Counted from the stretch's first letter, positions 1 through 9,386 are shown. The stretch: DNA of 64,000 nucleotides from Palsa-504 sp963739615 (GCA_963739615.1 CAVUBD010000031.1:1-64000); one strand, 5' to 3'. The notes: generated by a model from the sequence alone, not told the origin. Program-made: numbers and translations.

Positions 1-84
1 CCTGACCTGACCCCACGACCGGCCAGTCCGGAAAGACCAGGCGGTCCCGCAGTCCGCTTGGGCGGCATGACCTGCTCGGCGCCG

Positions 85-2299
85 CTAAGACTCGGGGGTG
101 AGCCAGATCACGCCCAGCGGGGGGAGGGTGATCGCGGGCCGAGGCCGGCTGGCCGTGCCAGGGCTCGGGCATGGCCTCGATGGCGCCCAGGTTGCCGGTG
201 CCGCTGCCGCCGTACACGGTCGCGTCGGTGTTCAGGATCTCGAGCCAGCGGCCGGCCCGGGGCAGGCCGATCCGGTAGTCCAGATGCGGTGCCGAGGAGA
301 AGTTGGCCAGGCACGCGATCACCCCGGACGGCACCGGCCGACGGCCGGACTCCTCCCCCTCCTTCTCCTGCTCGGGCACGGCGGGGTAGCGGAGGAAGGA
401 CAGCACGTTGCCCTGGGCGTCGTTGGCGTCGATCCAGCTGAACCCGGCCGGTGAGGAGTCCAGCTCCCACAGCGCGGGGGTCCGCCGGTAGATCGCGTTC
501 AGGTCCCGGGACAGCTGCTGCACGCCCTGGTGGACGGGGTAGTCCAGCACCTGCCATTCGAGCCCGCTGTCGGACCACTCGTCGCGCTGGCCGAACTCGC
601 CTCCCATGAACAGCAGCTGCTTGCCCGGGTGCGCCCACATGTAGGCCAGCAGCGAGCGCAGCCCGGCGAACTTGCGCCATTCGTCGCCGGGCATCTTGTT
701 CACCAGCGAGCTCTTGCCGTGCACCACCTCGTCGTGCGACAGCGGCAGGACGAAGTTCTCCGAGAACGCATACATCATCGAGAACGTCATCTCGTTGTGG
801 TGGTACTGGCGGTAGACGGGATCCAGGCTCAGGTAGCCGAGCGTGTCGTGCATCCAGCCCATGTTCCACTTGAAGCCGAACCCCAGCCCGCCCAGGTACA
901 CCGGCCGGGAGACGCCGGGCCAGGCGGTCGACTCCTCGGCGATCGTCGTGATGCCGGGATCGCGCTTGTAGCAGGTGGCGTTGACCTCCTGCAGGAAGGA
1001 GACCGCGTCCAGGTTCTCCCGGCCGCCGTACTGGTTCGGCGTCCACTCGCCGTCCTTGCGCGAGTAGTCCAGGTACAGCATGGACGCGACCGCGTCGACG
1101 CGCAGCCCGTCGATGTGGAATTCCTCCAGCCAGTAGACCGCGTTGGCGACGAGGAAGTTCCGCACCTCGTTCCGCCCGAAGTTGAAGATGAGCGTGCCCC
1201 AGTCGGGCTGCTCGCCGCGCCGCGGGTCGGCGTGCTCGTACAGCGGGGTGCCGTCGAACCGCGCCAGCGCCCAGTCGTCCCGCGGGAAGTGCGCGGGCAC
1301 CCAGTCCAGCAGCACGCCGATGCCGGCCTGGTGCAGCGCGTCGACCAGGTAGCGGAAGTCGTCCGGGTTGCCGAACCGTGACGTCGGCGCGTAGTAGGAG
1401 GTGACCTGGTAGCCCCACGAGCCGCCGAACGGATGCTCGGCGACGGGCAGGAACTCCACATGGGTGAAGCCGAGGTCGGTGACGTAGCCGACAAGCTCGG
1501 TGGCCAGCTGCCGGTAGGACAGCCCGGGCCGCCACGAGCCGAGGTGCACCTCGTAGATGCTCATCGGCTCGCGCACCGGCTGCCGCCCGGACCGCGCCGC
1601 CATCCACTCCGCGTCGGCCCAGGCATACCGGGAGGTGAACACCACCGAATCCGTGCCGGGCGAGCGCTCGGCCGCGGCCGCGAGCGGGTCGGCCTTTCTC
1701 CGCCACACGCCGTCCCGGCCGCATACCGCGTACTTGTACCGGGCACCGTCGGCCACGCCGGGGACGAACAGCTCCCATACGCCGGATCCGCCCAGCGAGC
1801 GCATCGGGAACGCGCGGCCGTCCCAGTAGTTGAAGTCGCCGGTGACCCGGACGCCGAGGGCGTTCGGCGCCCAGACGGCGAAGGACGTCCCGGTGACCTG
1901 GCCGGCCTGGCGGACGTGCGCGCCGAGCACCCGCCACAGCTCCTCGTGCCTGCCCTCGGAGATCAGGTGCAGGTCGAACTCGCCGATCATCGGCAGGTAG
2001 CGGTACGGGTCATCGGCCACCGCCTCGTCGCCCTGCTCTCCCGGGTACACGGTGGCGAGGCGGTAATCCGGCACCTTCTCGCCCGGGAGGGTGACCGTGA
2101 ACACGCCTTTGTCCAGGTGCGTCATGGGAAACCTGCGGCCGTCGTCGAGGATCACCGTCACCGACGCGCCCAGCGGGCGGAGTGCCCGCACCACGACACC
2201 CTCCGGCCCGGGATGGGCGCCCAGGATCGAGTGCGGGCCATGGTGATGCCCGGCGACCAGCCGCTCGATCTCGCCCGGGCTCAGTTCGGTGTCTGTCAT
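85..2299 (-). CDS. glgB: 1,4-alpha-glucan branching enzyme GlgB (C-terminal frameshift)
   Basis: GlgB transfers alpha-1,4 chains to alpha-1,6 branch points during glycogen synthesis. Read from ATG 2299 (protein begins MTDTELSPGEIERLVAGHHH), the frame gives an N-terminal CBM48-like part followed by the GH13 barrel. The predicted nucleophile is Asp about 402 in GLRVDAV, the acid is Glu about 455 in TTIAEES, and the segment HNEMTFSMMYAFSENF is characteristic of branching enzymes. The length to the natural stop is about 738 residues, normal for the family. Near base 133 the frame slips by one base: the expected family tail ITLPPLGVIWLTPES and its TAG stop (85-87) lie in the neighbouring frame, while the main frame stays open to the window edge. 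Either one base is wrong in the sequence or the last 15 residues are replaced. The gene follows a glgP/maltokinase scar, consistent with a glycogen/trehalose (GlgE-type) neighbourhood. Confidence 0.9.
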
Positions 2300-2332
2300 G
2301 TCTGCGCAACCCTCAAATCTGGGCGAGGGACT

Positions 2333-2789
2333 CTAGCGGATGACCAGCCAGTTCGGACAGTTACTGGCCTCGTACAGGACCTCGTAGACCACCTTGTCCA
2401 GCAGCAAGATGTGGCAGGCGCAGGCGAAGGTGCGGCGGGTGATGGACCAGGCCTGCTCCCAGCCGAGCCCGTTCTCGTCGACCAGCAAGACGCGAGGGCG
2501 TCGGTGCCGGCGTCCACCGCGTCACGGCGCAGCTGGCGCCCCAGCATGTACTCCGCCGACAGGCAATAGACGAACTTCGAGTTAGCGCATAGTTCACCCC
2601 CAGCCGTTCTGGCCCGACGGTCGGCGAGGCTATCGCGGACGGTGACGGCCAGCGTCCAGTAGGCGTCCTTGGCGCTCGCCGACTCGGCCGTCTTGCCCGC
2701 TCGTAACATAGATTGTCAGCAAGGTCGCGCTCGAACTCCGCCAGGGTGTTACCCGCCCACCGGCCCTGCAGTTCGCATCTGATGGCCAT
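2333..2789 (-). pseudogene. Chimeric remnant: glycogen phosphorylase pieces joined to a maltokinase C-terminus
   Basis: Three frames are needed to read this stretch. The first part resembles the N-terminus of GT35 glycogen/maltodextrin phosphorylase: LAEFERDLADNL, then DAYWTLAVTVRDSLADR, then VYCLSAEYMLGRQL. The last frame contains GLGWEQAWSITRRTF, which matches the later phosphorylase motif WdeAW-x-ITRRTFAYTcHTLL, and runs without interruption into LDKVVYEVLYEASNCPNWL before TAG at 2333-2335. That second block is the conserved tail of maltokinase (Mak/Pep2), the gene usually found just upstream of glgB. An internal phosphorylase deletion and a fusion to mak therefore seem to have occurred, followed by frameshifts. 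The family matches are from memory of conserved motifs; no product is expected. Confidence 0.65.
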
Positions 2790-3228
2790 GAGCCGAATCT
2801 AACCCTGGCGCCGACCAGGGACACAACGGGCGCCTGCCTGAGCATCGCTACGGCAGGCCACACCGATGAGAGCGGCTGAATACATCCGCCTGGTCAGGTC
2901 GAGCAGACTGCCCGGTGCCTGAACGTGGCATCTGAAAATCACCGGGGCGCGGCTGGTTCTCATAGTGATGGCCCTCCTCGCTGCGTTCGTAGCCACGCAG
3001 GTCACGCCATGGCTTCCGGATTGACGACCGGGCCGGCACGTGCTCGCTGCGCCTGCTCAGGAATACGGACGCCGTGGCTGACCATTCATCGTGCACTGGC
3101 CACCCGTAACCGATGCACAGGCCAACACCGGTCGCCCAAGCCAACCGCCAGCAGGCCGACCTTCTTGACCACGACGCTGTGCCGTCCGAGCGCCGGAATT
3201 CACTCCCCACGTTCGCGCGTGCCACGCA
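2790..3228. other. Gene-free stretch
   Basis: No reading frame here shows recognisable protein motifs, and the open frames on the two strands overlap each other without codon bias. It separates the glycogen locus from the TIGR03086-like gene and may carry that gene's promoter, but I cannot point to one. Confidence 0.4.
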
Positions 3229-3774
3229 ATGCCCGCCGACCCCATCGATCTCCTCGCGACAACCCTCCGCCGGGCCCAGGCAGTGGTGGATGCGGCCGCG
3301 CCGGCGCAGGCCGACCTTCGCACCCCCTGCCCGGACTGGACAGTGCGTGACCTCGTCGGCCATCTCCTGGTAGACCTTGCCAATTTCCGCCTTCGCGCCG
3401 AGGGAGGTCAGCCGGACTGGACCCGGGCGCCTGTGGACCCCGGCACGAACTGGAGCGATGCCTTTCGCGTCGGCGCCGGCGCGTTGATTGAGGCCTGGCG
3501 ATCCCACTCCCCTGATCCGGATGGGCCCGTGGCGGGTCAGACCATTGCCGAGCTTGCGATCCACACGTGGGACCTCGAGCGAGCGACCGGCCAATCGCAC
3601 GGCATCGACGAGGCGGCGGCCGAATTCGCCGCTCGGTGGATGCGCGGAGCGCTGCGGCCGGAGTACCGCGGTAGCGCCTTCGGTGCCGAGCATGCCGTCC
3701 CAGCGGATGCGCCGTCCCCGGAACGACTCGTCGCCTTCTCCGGCCGCGATCCGGCGTGGACGGCGCCGGCCTGA
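3229..3774 (+). CDS. TIGR03086-type mycothiol-dependent-maleylpyruvate-isomerase-like (DinB fold) protein
   Basis: The 181-residue product opens with a helix containing LRRAQAVVDA, then the signature segment TPCPDWTVRDLVGHLL (about residues 33-48). This is the hallmark of the actinobacterial TIGR03086/TIGR03083 family, with the metal-ligand His in GHLL. A second potential ligand motif, ELAIHTWDLERATG, lies near residues 107-120; in the family the HxWD region supplies further metal ligands. Members have a DinB/maleylpyruvate isomerase N-terminal fold and are thought to be metal-binding enzymes acting on thiol substrates, but substrates are mostly unknown. The start ATG 3229 lacks a strong ribosome binding site. 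The gene stands alone, with no co-directional neighbour within 2 kb. Confidence 0.85.
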   Translation: MPADPIDLLATTLRRAQAVVDAAAPAQADLRTPCPDWTVRDLVGHLLVDLANFRLRAEGGQPDWTRAPVDPGTNWSDAFRVGAGALIEAWRSHSPDPDGPVAGQTIAELAIHTWDLERATGQSHGIDEAAAEFAARWMRGALRPEYRGSAFGAEHAVPADAPSPERLVAFSGRDPAWTAPA

Positions 3775-4336
3775 CCGGCCCATTGGCCACCAACACGCGC
3801 GCCGTGGTTAGTCCAGGTCCTTGTCGGTGAGCGTCGTCGGACCGGACCGCAGGTCGATGCGGTGAAGGATTGCTTGACGCTTATCCAGCGGCGGCCCACC
3901 ACTGCGGTCGCGTCTTTGGTACATGAGTTGTCCCTTATCTGGTCGGCAGGGCACCCCGATTGCGCCTGACAGCCCTAGTCTGTGCGCTGTCCGCCGCGCC
4001 ATCTCGGCTATGGCGGGGACCAATCCCGGGGAACAACGGCGAACGCGATTGCGGTCGATGCACGGTCACGGCCCACCGGCCCGCGGCCAGCCGGAGGACC
4101 ACCGATCGCAGCTGTTCGGCATCGCGCACACTCCCGGCACCCGCGCCGTAGCTCGAAGCCGCCGGACGCCGGATCGGTGAGGCCGCCACGACGGCGACGC
4201 ATGGTGGCAGGTGATGGCGGATCCCGGAGGGAACGAGTTCTGCGTCTGCCGCGATGTGCGCACGAGTCGCTGAGCCGACGGGACCGGAGAGGTCCGCCAG
4301 CCGCGGCGAGCGCCGAGGCGACTTCGCCCGGGGGCG
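3775..4336. other. Gene-free stretch between convergent genes
   Basis: Only short open frames with no recognisable motifs occur here, on both strands. The two flanking genes converge on this stretch, so it probably holds their termination signals, although I do not see a clear T-tract terminator. Confidence 0.4.
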
Positions 4337-5215
4337 TCAGTTTGTGCGCAGGAACGTACCGATGGCGGCGATGGAATCGTCGTGCGTCGTGATCGTGTAG
4401 TGATTCGCGTCGATCTCCACCACGCGTGCCGATGGCACCGCCGCCGCGAACCGCTCCGCCTCCGCGGCGGGCAAGATGAACCCGAACCCGGGCATGATCT
4501 CCTGCCCGGCGCGCAGGACCAGCGCCGGCATGGTGATCGCGTTCCACAGCGCGCGGATCGGCGCATCCGGGCCCGGCCAGTACATCGCCGCGCCGTACCC
4601 GAGATCCTCGAGCACTGCGCCGCGGTCGCTGCCCGCCGCCACGCCGCCGTTGACGTCGCGCAGCTCGTACAGGAAGTAGCGATCCCAGTACTCGTCCCAC
4701 CCGGGAATGATGCCGATCTGCTTAATCAGCGCGATGGCCGCCTGCGCCGACGGGTACACCGCGCCGAGCCGGCTCACCGATGCGACCACGGGCACCGCTG
4801 CTCGCTCGTCAGGACTGCCCACGAGATCGACGAGGACGAGCCGCTCGACCCGCGACGGCTCGAGCTGCGCGCATGTCATGGCGATGGCCGCACCGCTGGA
4901 CTGGCCGATGACCGCAAACGACGGTGCACCGACGGCGTCCGCGATATCGAGCACATCGCGCGCGTGGTTGCGCCAGCTGTACGTACCCGCGCCGGTCACC
5001 TCGCTGCGCCCGCGGCCGCGCAGGTCGACCGCCACCAGCTGCAGTGTGTCCCCGGCGAGCCGTTCGGCGAGGCGGTCGAAGCCGCACAGGTTCGCCGACA
5101 GACCGGGCACGCACACCACCGCTGGCGCATCCTCAGCACCCCACCGCCGCACCCGAAGCCGTCCGGACTCCAGCGCGATGTCGCAGTCCTCGTATCCCAC
5201 GGCCCGCTGCGTCAT
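4337..5215 (-). CDS. Alpha/beta hydrolase
   Basis: Starting at ATG 5215 (MTQRAVGYEDCDIAL), the product has 292 residues with the complete alpha/beta-hydrolase layout. VVCVPGLSAN is the oxyanion-hole loop after strand 3, DLRGRGRS follows strand 4, GQSSGAAI is the nucleophile elbow (GxSxG, Ser near residue 104), and the C-terminal NHYTITTHDDS contains the likely catalytic His. A longer open frame continues upstream to 5434 but is basic, repetitive and unlike the family, so the shorter start is preferred. The cap domain (DRYFLYELRDVNGGVA) does not tell me the substrate; esterase, lipase or C-C hydrolase activity are all possible. No operon partner is visible. Confidence 0.85.
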   Translation of the reverse strand: MTQRAVGYEDCDIALESGRLRVRRWGAEDAPAVVCVPGLSANLCGFDRLAERLAGDTLQLVAVDLRGRGRSEVTGAGTYSWRNHARDVLDIADAVGAPSFAVIGQSSGAAIAMTCAQLEPSRVERLVLVDLVGSPDERAAVPVVASVSRLGAVYPSAQAAIALIKQIGIIPGWDEYWDRYFLYELRDVNGGVAAGSDRGAVLEDLGYGAAMYWPGPDAPIRALWNAITMPALVLRAGQEIMPGFGFILPAAEAERFAAAVPSARVVEIDANHYTITTHDDSIAAIGTFLRTN

Positions 5216-6457
5216 GCCGGCACTCTCCTGTGCGCGTCGGTCCGTCCGAGGATACCCTGGCGATGAGTGCTGAGCGCCGTGCCCCGACGGCCGCTGGCGG
5301 CGACGGTGGGACGCGGAGCGGCCCGGCTGGCTGGTGATGTTCCCAGTGCCACGGTTGCCCGTCAGCTGAGAGCGGTCGCCGAGAATGCCGACACCGCCGT
5401 CGTTTTCCACCCGGTGACTCGAACATCGCGACATTCACTCTCGCCACGGTCTCGCCGGCGTCGGCGAGGACCGTCGCAGTATCCACCGCAGCCACCATCT
5501 GTTCCACTGCTCGGGCGAAAGCGATGTGGATCCGACCGCCAGCGAGACGGAAAAGAACCAAGCCGTCAACGCGCTGCTCACCGACGGCGACGTAACCCTG
5601 AGGGCCAGCGACCGCGACGACACCACTCTGGGAGGTGCAGACCCGCGTGGAACTGTCGGTCATAGGCACGGCGAACCACGGCTGCGGGCCGTACGGCATC
5701 GCCTGGCAAGTCAACATCGGCTCGGCAGGCGCCTGAGGGCTCGATTGGCAGCGGTGCCAAGCAGCGGCGCACATCGCCCTGCTGCATCACCGGCCTCTGC
5801 GCTCCAACCCAGCCAGGCCAGCCTCATCACATCCGATAACGACCGCCTGGTCTGTTCTGCGCGGACAACGGGATCAGCAGGGATCATCGGTCTTGCTCGT
5901 TGGGTATTCGCTGCGGCGGAGTGGATTTCACCTAGCCGACGAGCGGGCGCTGGGGGTGCTATGCCCGATGGCCTCTTGCATGACTGTCGCAAGCGCCTGC
6001 TGCAAGTAGACGGGTGGGGTGTTCGCCGGACCCGCCGGACGGCAGCCCGGTCGGGCATGTGTCGCCCTTGGCCCGGGTCGACGTGGTGCGGAATGTCAAC
6101 GCGGTGGAACCGTCGGCGAGGCGGACGCCATGCTGTGCGGCGGGCCCAGCCAGCCCCGCGTCCAGCGCCTCGGTCTGGATGATGGAGGTCCGGTCGCCGA
6201 CCGGGCTGGCCCTTGATCGCGACCAAGGCTGATGACATTCCGGGGATACTCGGGGACACCCGGATAAACGTGGTGGCCGGGCTGGCGAACCATTTATCCG
6301 GGAAGAAGAACCGTTCCAGCTCCTCCTGCGCCGACTCGCCCTCGAACCGGCCTGTACCCAGCGGCCTTCCCAATCATCGGTCCGCCGAGGCCCAGCTCGC
6401 ACCGCTAGTTTCTGCGCAGTTCTTCCCCGCATTTTTTAAACGCCCTGGCGCTTGCGG
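5216..6457. other. Largely non-coding, decayed stretch
   Basis: This 1.2 kb has many overlapping open frames on both strands but none with sustained family motifs. A minus-strand frame around 5440-5665 (VGEQRVDGLVLFRLAGGR, then AFARAVEQMVAAVDTATVLA) looks mildly protein-like and could be the relic of a small gene. I cannot name it and its frame degrades at both ends. A possible transposase N-terminus is listed separately at 6290-6400. Confidence 0.4.
6290..6400 (-). pseudogene. Possible remnant of a Tn3-family transposase N-terminus
   Basis: The minus strand reads GRFEGESAQEELERFFFPD. This resembles the opening of Tn3-type TnpA (DUF4158), where YGRF-x-G-x-PS-x-x-ELERFFFLDD is conserved. Upstream, a neighbouring frame reads RTDDWEG, compatible with the preceding LTDD-x-x-AAYGRF, so a frameshift seems present. 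Downstream the similarity stops at once. The match is short, so this may be coincidence. Confidence 0.35.
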
Positions 6458-7363
6458 TCACGTCCCGGCCCCGGACTCGGTGGGCTCCTTGAAGGCAGCC
6501 GGGTCGTAGGACGCCTCGGTCTTGAGCGGGGATTGGTGGCCGTCTATGTCGCAGGGCCGGGCCTTGATGGCCGCCTTGCACCTGGCCATGCAGCCTGGCA
6601 GCCAGCGATCATGCCACTCGATCGCCGCAGTGGCGGGGGCCGCTGTGCCCCGGTAGGCGGCATACCAGGCCGCACGTAGTGCGGTCAGTTCGTCGAGCAC
6701 GTCATCATGGCGGTACCAGCACGCCTGGAGGCTGTCGTTGAAAAGCTCGGGGTGATGACCGCGGAGCACGTCGTCGACCCAGGCCCGGAGCAGACGCAGG
6801 GCCGCCGTGCGTTCCTGCCCTGCTGGCAGGTCCGGCCACCAGATGGCCCGCTCGCCCCGGGTCTGGGCCGCTTGCCGCTCGGCCCGCTCAGGTACCAGCG
6901 TGGTGAGGTCATCGAGCCGGGTTCGGAGTTCGGCAACGGCGTGCCGCTGCGTCTCAACGTCCTGGCCGAGGGCGGCCAGCCGCCGGTCCAGCCGCTCATT
7001 CTCATCGAGTTGTTGCCCCGTGAGGTCATCGAGGTGGTCTTCGAGGTCAGCGACAGCGTGCCGCTGCGTCTCAACGTCCTGGCCGAGGGCGGCCAGCCGC
7101 CGGTCCAGCCGCTCATTCTCGTCGAGCTGACCCTCCTGGTCCCGGCTGAGGTCAGCCAGGAGCTGGGCCAGCTCGCCGACCTGTCCGTCGAGCCTTTTGA
7201 GGCCGCCAGCACAGTGGCTGAGGGTTTCGTCAACGTCGGCCAGCCGCACGGCGATCGTGGCGATCTCCTGCGCCAGGGCCGCCATCTCCCCCCTCTTGGG
7301 CGGCCGCTCTGCCTCGCTCATGGGCTGGTCCTCAGCCGCCGGCGTTATCTGTGGCTCCGTCAT
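6458..7363 (-). CDS. DUF4913-like protein with N-terminal coiled coil
   Basis: From ATG 7363 (MTEPQITPAAEDQPMSEAER) this encodes about 301 residues. Roughly residues 35-180 form a long heptad-rich helix with two nearly identical 39-residue blocks (LDENERLDRRLAALGQDVET occurs twice). The C-terminal half, WWPDLPAGQERTAALRLLRA then WYRHDDVLDELTALRAAWYA, has the layout of DUF4913: a tryptophan-rich start, a conserved CWYRH-like motif, and helices ending in alternating Trp/Tyr. DUF4913 proteins are mostly found on actinobacterial plasmids and integrative-conjugative elements. A longer start at 7534 would add a basic non-conserved region. The broken DUF2637 gene about 470 bases upstream on the same strand supports a mobile-element origin. 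Molecular function is unknown. Confidence 0.7.
   Translation of the reverse strand: MTEPQITPAAEDQPMSEAERPPKRGEMAALAQEIATIAVRLADVDETLSHCAGGLKRLDGQVGELAQLLADLSRDQEGQLDENERLDRRLAALGQDVETQRHAVADLEDHLDDLTGQQLDENERLDRRLAALGQDVETQRHAVAELRTRLDDLTTLVPERAERQAAQTRGERAIWWPDLPAGQERTAALRLLRAWVDDVLRGHHPELFNDSLQACWYRHDDVLDELTALRAAWYAAYRGTAAPATAAIEWHDRWLPGCMARCKAAIKARPCDIDGHQSPLKTEASYDPAAFKEPTESGAGT
6904..7137. repeat. Two tandem 117-base units inside the coiled-coil gene
   Basis: The units 6904-7020 and 7021-7137 share long identical runs, for example gtgccgctgcgtctcaacgt at 6941 and again at 7058. The period is 117 bases (39 codons), so the frame is kept and the coiled coil is lengthened by one block. The high identity implies a recent duplication or ongoing slippage. 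Confidence 0.85.
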
Positions 7364-8260
7364 GGGCTGGTCCTCACCTGCCTGCTGGATGCTGTTCGCT
7401 GTCAGTGGCGCCACGCCGGGCCGGCCGGGACGATGATGTTGCCGGCCCCGGGCAGCTACCGCGCCCGTGCGGCTCCTGGTCAAGGGGAGGCGATGAAGGG
7501 GCGCTGAGCCTGGCGGCTGCGGGCGCCGGGCCATGCCCGCTGGTCAGCCCGCGTTGTCCCTACCGCGTAGGTGCCGGGCGGGTCATCACCCGCAGTGAGC
7601 ACGGCGCGGCGTTCGTGCCACCGTGGCCGGGCCCTGGACCCGGCCGGCGTGGCCGGCGTGCTCGCCTACGTAGGTTTTCAGTGTGCCATCCGCTGGGCAT
7701 GCCCGGAAGCATGATTTCGTATAGAAATGATAACGGAGCGTGGTCGAATGCGGCAGCCGATCACGCCCCGCCTCTGGCTACGCCGGCCCATTCGCCGGGA
7801 TGGACGGTGCGATGACGCCGTGCATGGCGGTGGAGGACTCGCTCATCGGCGAACACCTCCGCGGCCCGCACCCGCAGCGGATCAGCTTCGGGCGCGCCTG
7901 CGGATACGCCGGCCGGGCCGGGTAGATCCTGGGGTACTCGCGCGCCGCGGATGATCGTCATCAGCTCGTACCACCCAACCAGCGCTACCGCAGGCCATGC
8001 GGCCACAGCAGCGCCAACCGGGGGCATGTCCCAGGCCATGTGCCACGTTCGCGGACAGGGTCGCCGCGATGCCCAGGCCGAGCAGCCACCGGGGGCCAGA
8101 CCCGGCACCGGCGCATGCTGGCGGGCCGAGTGCAGCATCGCCTCGCCTCGCTCCATCGACCGCGCTGATGGCCCGGCGGCAGCATGGGACTACTCTTCCG
8201 CGCAAGTCATTACTGCCGACGGTCCCTTGATCGCTACTGCAGGGTTTCCTTGAGGAGGAG
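7364..8260. other. Non-coding stretch holding a broken DUF2637 gene
   Basis: Apart from the DUF2637-like relic listed at 7827-8110, I see no supported gene. The region around 7690-7760 is unusually AT-rich for this genome (tttcgtatagaaatgataac). It could contain a promoter reading rightward or leftward, or mark a foreign insertion. Confidence 0.4.
7827..8110 (-). pseudogene. Broken DUF2637 membrane protein (integrative-element relic)
   Basis: Two minus-strand frames must be joined. One reads LGLGIAATLSANVAHGLGH; the next frame continues VGAAVAAWPAVALVGWYEL then IIRGARVP. Together they match the DUF2637 core (sLaANVaHGwgHGPiGAaVAAWPAvALVGSYELLM-x-IIR), a multi-helix membrane protein encoded by actinobacterial plasmids and integrative-conjugative elements. 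The frameshift falls near 8030, between helices. With the DUF4913-like gene downstream this forms a small island of conjugative-element relics. Confidence 0.6.
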
Positions 8261-8428
8261 ATGATGGCTGGCAAATTCTTGGTCCTGTGGAAGCTGGAGC
8301 TGGGCCGGGCGACTACCGGGGTGATCAGCGCTGTGCTGCGGCAGCAGGACTATGGTGCCCGGCTGCTCGCGGAAGGCAAGCTGGAGGCGCGTTACCTGTA
8401 CCGCTCGAATACTCGATTGAGTGGCTGA
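8261..8428 (+). pseudogene. Truncated N-terminus of a small muconolactone-isomerase-like protein
   Basis: A strong Shine-Dalgarno (tgaggaggag) precedes ATGATG at 8261. The 55-residue frame reads MAGKFLVLWKLELG and then LAEGKLEARYLY before diverging and stopping at TGA 8426-8428. Actinobacterial relatives of about 95 residues (muconolactone isomerase-like fold) share the opening KxLVxWKLEL and then GKVxARYHxVGxHGGAW. The cut falls exactly inside that second motif and IS-like sequence begins immediately after. I infer that the C-terminal half was lost through insertion or deletion at the IS boundary. Confidence 0.5.
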
Positions 8429-8990
8429 CTTGCGCTTTCGTCAGCAGGCTAGACGTGGTGATGGTTGGCTTTGCCGGGTGCTGCTCAAGATCGTCTACTT
8501 GGTCACGTGCCGGGCACTCAGCCTGGCCGTCCTGGTGTTCCGCAGCGACCTGGCGAAAGATGCTGAGCTGCTGGTGCTCCGGCATGAGAACGCGGTACTG
8601 CGGCTGTACGTCGGCCGGGTGCGGTACGAGCCGGTCGACCGGGCCTGGTTCGCCGCGCTGGCGCGGCTTGTACCCGCAGGCGCTGGGCCGGAGTCTTCCC
8701 CGTGACGCCAGCGACGCTGCTGGCCTGGCACCGCAGGCTGGCGGCGAAGAAGTACGACACGAGCAAGCGGCGCAAGCCAGGGCGCCCGCCGACAGTCCCG
8801 GGCATCGCCCGCCTGGTCGTCCGCCTGGCAAGGGAGAATCCGCTGTGGGGACACCGCTGGATCCACGGCGAACTCGCAAAGCTCGGCGTGACAGTCGCGC
8901 CGTCCACCGTGTGGGAGATCCTGCATGCTGCGGGCATCGATCCGGCACCGCGGCGCTCGGGCGCACGCACCCGGGCCGCCCGGGTGAGCC
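8429..8990 (+). mobile_element. 5' part of an integrase-type (rve) insertion sequence, truncated and frameshifted
   Basis: Two frames together give the start of a DDE/integrase transposase: ALSLAVLVFRSDLAKDAELLVLRHENAVLR, then RVRYEPVDRAWFAALARLVP, then after a frame change near 8690 TPATLLAWHRRLAAKKYD, KPGRPPTVPGIARLVVRLA and WGHRWIHGELAKLGVTVAPS. This order (LVLRHE, WHRRL, GRPP, GYxRIxGEL, VSxSTV) also appears in the complete element at 13.4-14.5 kb, so they belong to the same superfamily, but identity is too low for a direct copy. The catalytic DDE domain is absent after about 8990, so the copy cannot move. Confidence 0.75.
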
Positions 8991-9386
8991 CAGCCACCAG
9001 CCCCGAAGTCCGGCAACCCGACTGCCTGCACAAACACGAAATCAGTCATGGCGGTATACGCCAATATGTCATGACACTCCGGCAACGACCGACATACCCG
9101 ATTTCAACCAGAATCTGGTACCTCTGATGGAGCCGCACCCAGTAATGACCGGCGTTGGCGGGCCGCCGTGGAAGGGACGCTACCTGGACACTCTTGCTAC
9201 CGCACTCTATGTGAGATCGATCCACGCTGCGGCTGCTCACCACCCGGAAGCGACTGGACATTTACCGTTTACTACGTGGACGGGCGGAACGCGTGCCGAG
9301 GCAATCAGCGGTTAGGAAGAAGATCTTCATTCCGGCAGCACGGCACCTCTCAGCTGCTCGAATGGCACAACCATGACCGTTCCCTC
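8991..9386. other. IS-derived debris upstream of the amylase gene
   Basis: No intact gene. Around 9170-9220 the plus strand reads GRYLDTLATALYV, reminiscent of the N-terminus of another transposase type (LDxLATALYVxIDDLL), but the similarity fades within 20 residues. The amylase promoter should lie here; no clear -35/-10 pair is visible. Confidence 0.35.

Noticed and set aside
108..1937. Long minus-strand frame of about 600 codons over glgB
   Set aside because: It is the shadow of glgB in an adjacent frame, extremely Arg/Ala/Pro-rich and without motifs; the true GlgB frame is open through the window edge.
530..2569. Large plus-strand open frames antisense to glgB
   Set aside because: Composition (Val/Gln/His-rich antisense pattern) and lack of motifs show they are complements of GlgB codons.
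5133..5774. 213-codon minus-strand frame overlapping the alpha/beta hydrolase 5' end
   Set aside because: Only about 60 residues in its middle look protein-like; the rest is out-of-frame hydrolase sequence. Kept only as a note in the intergenic entry.
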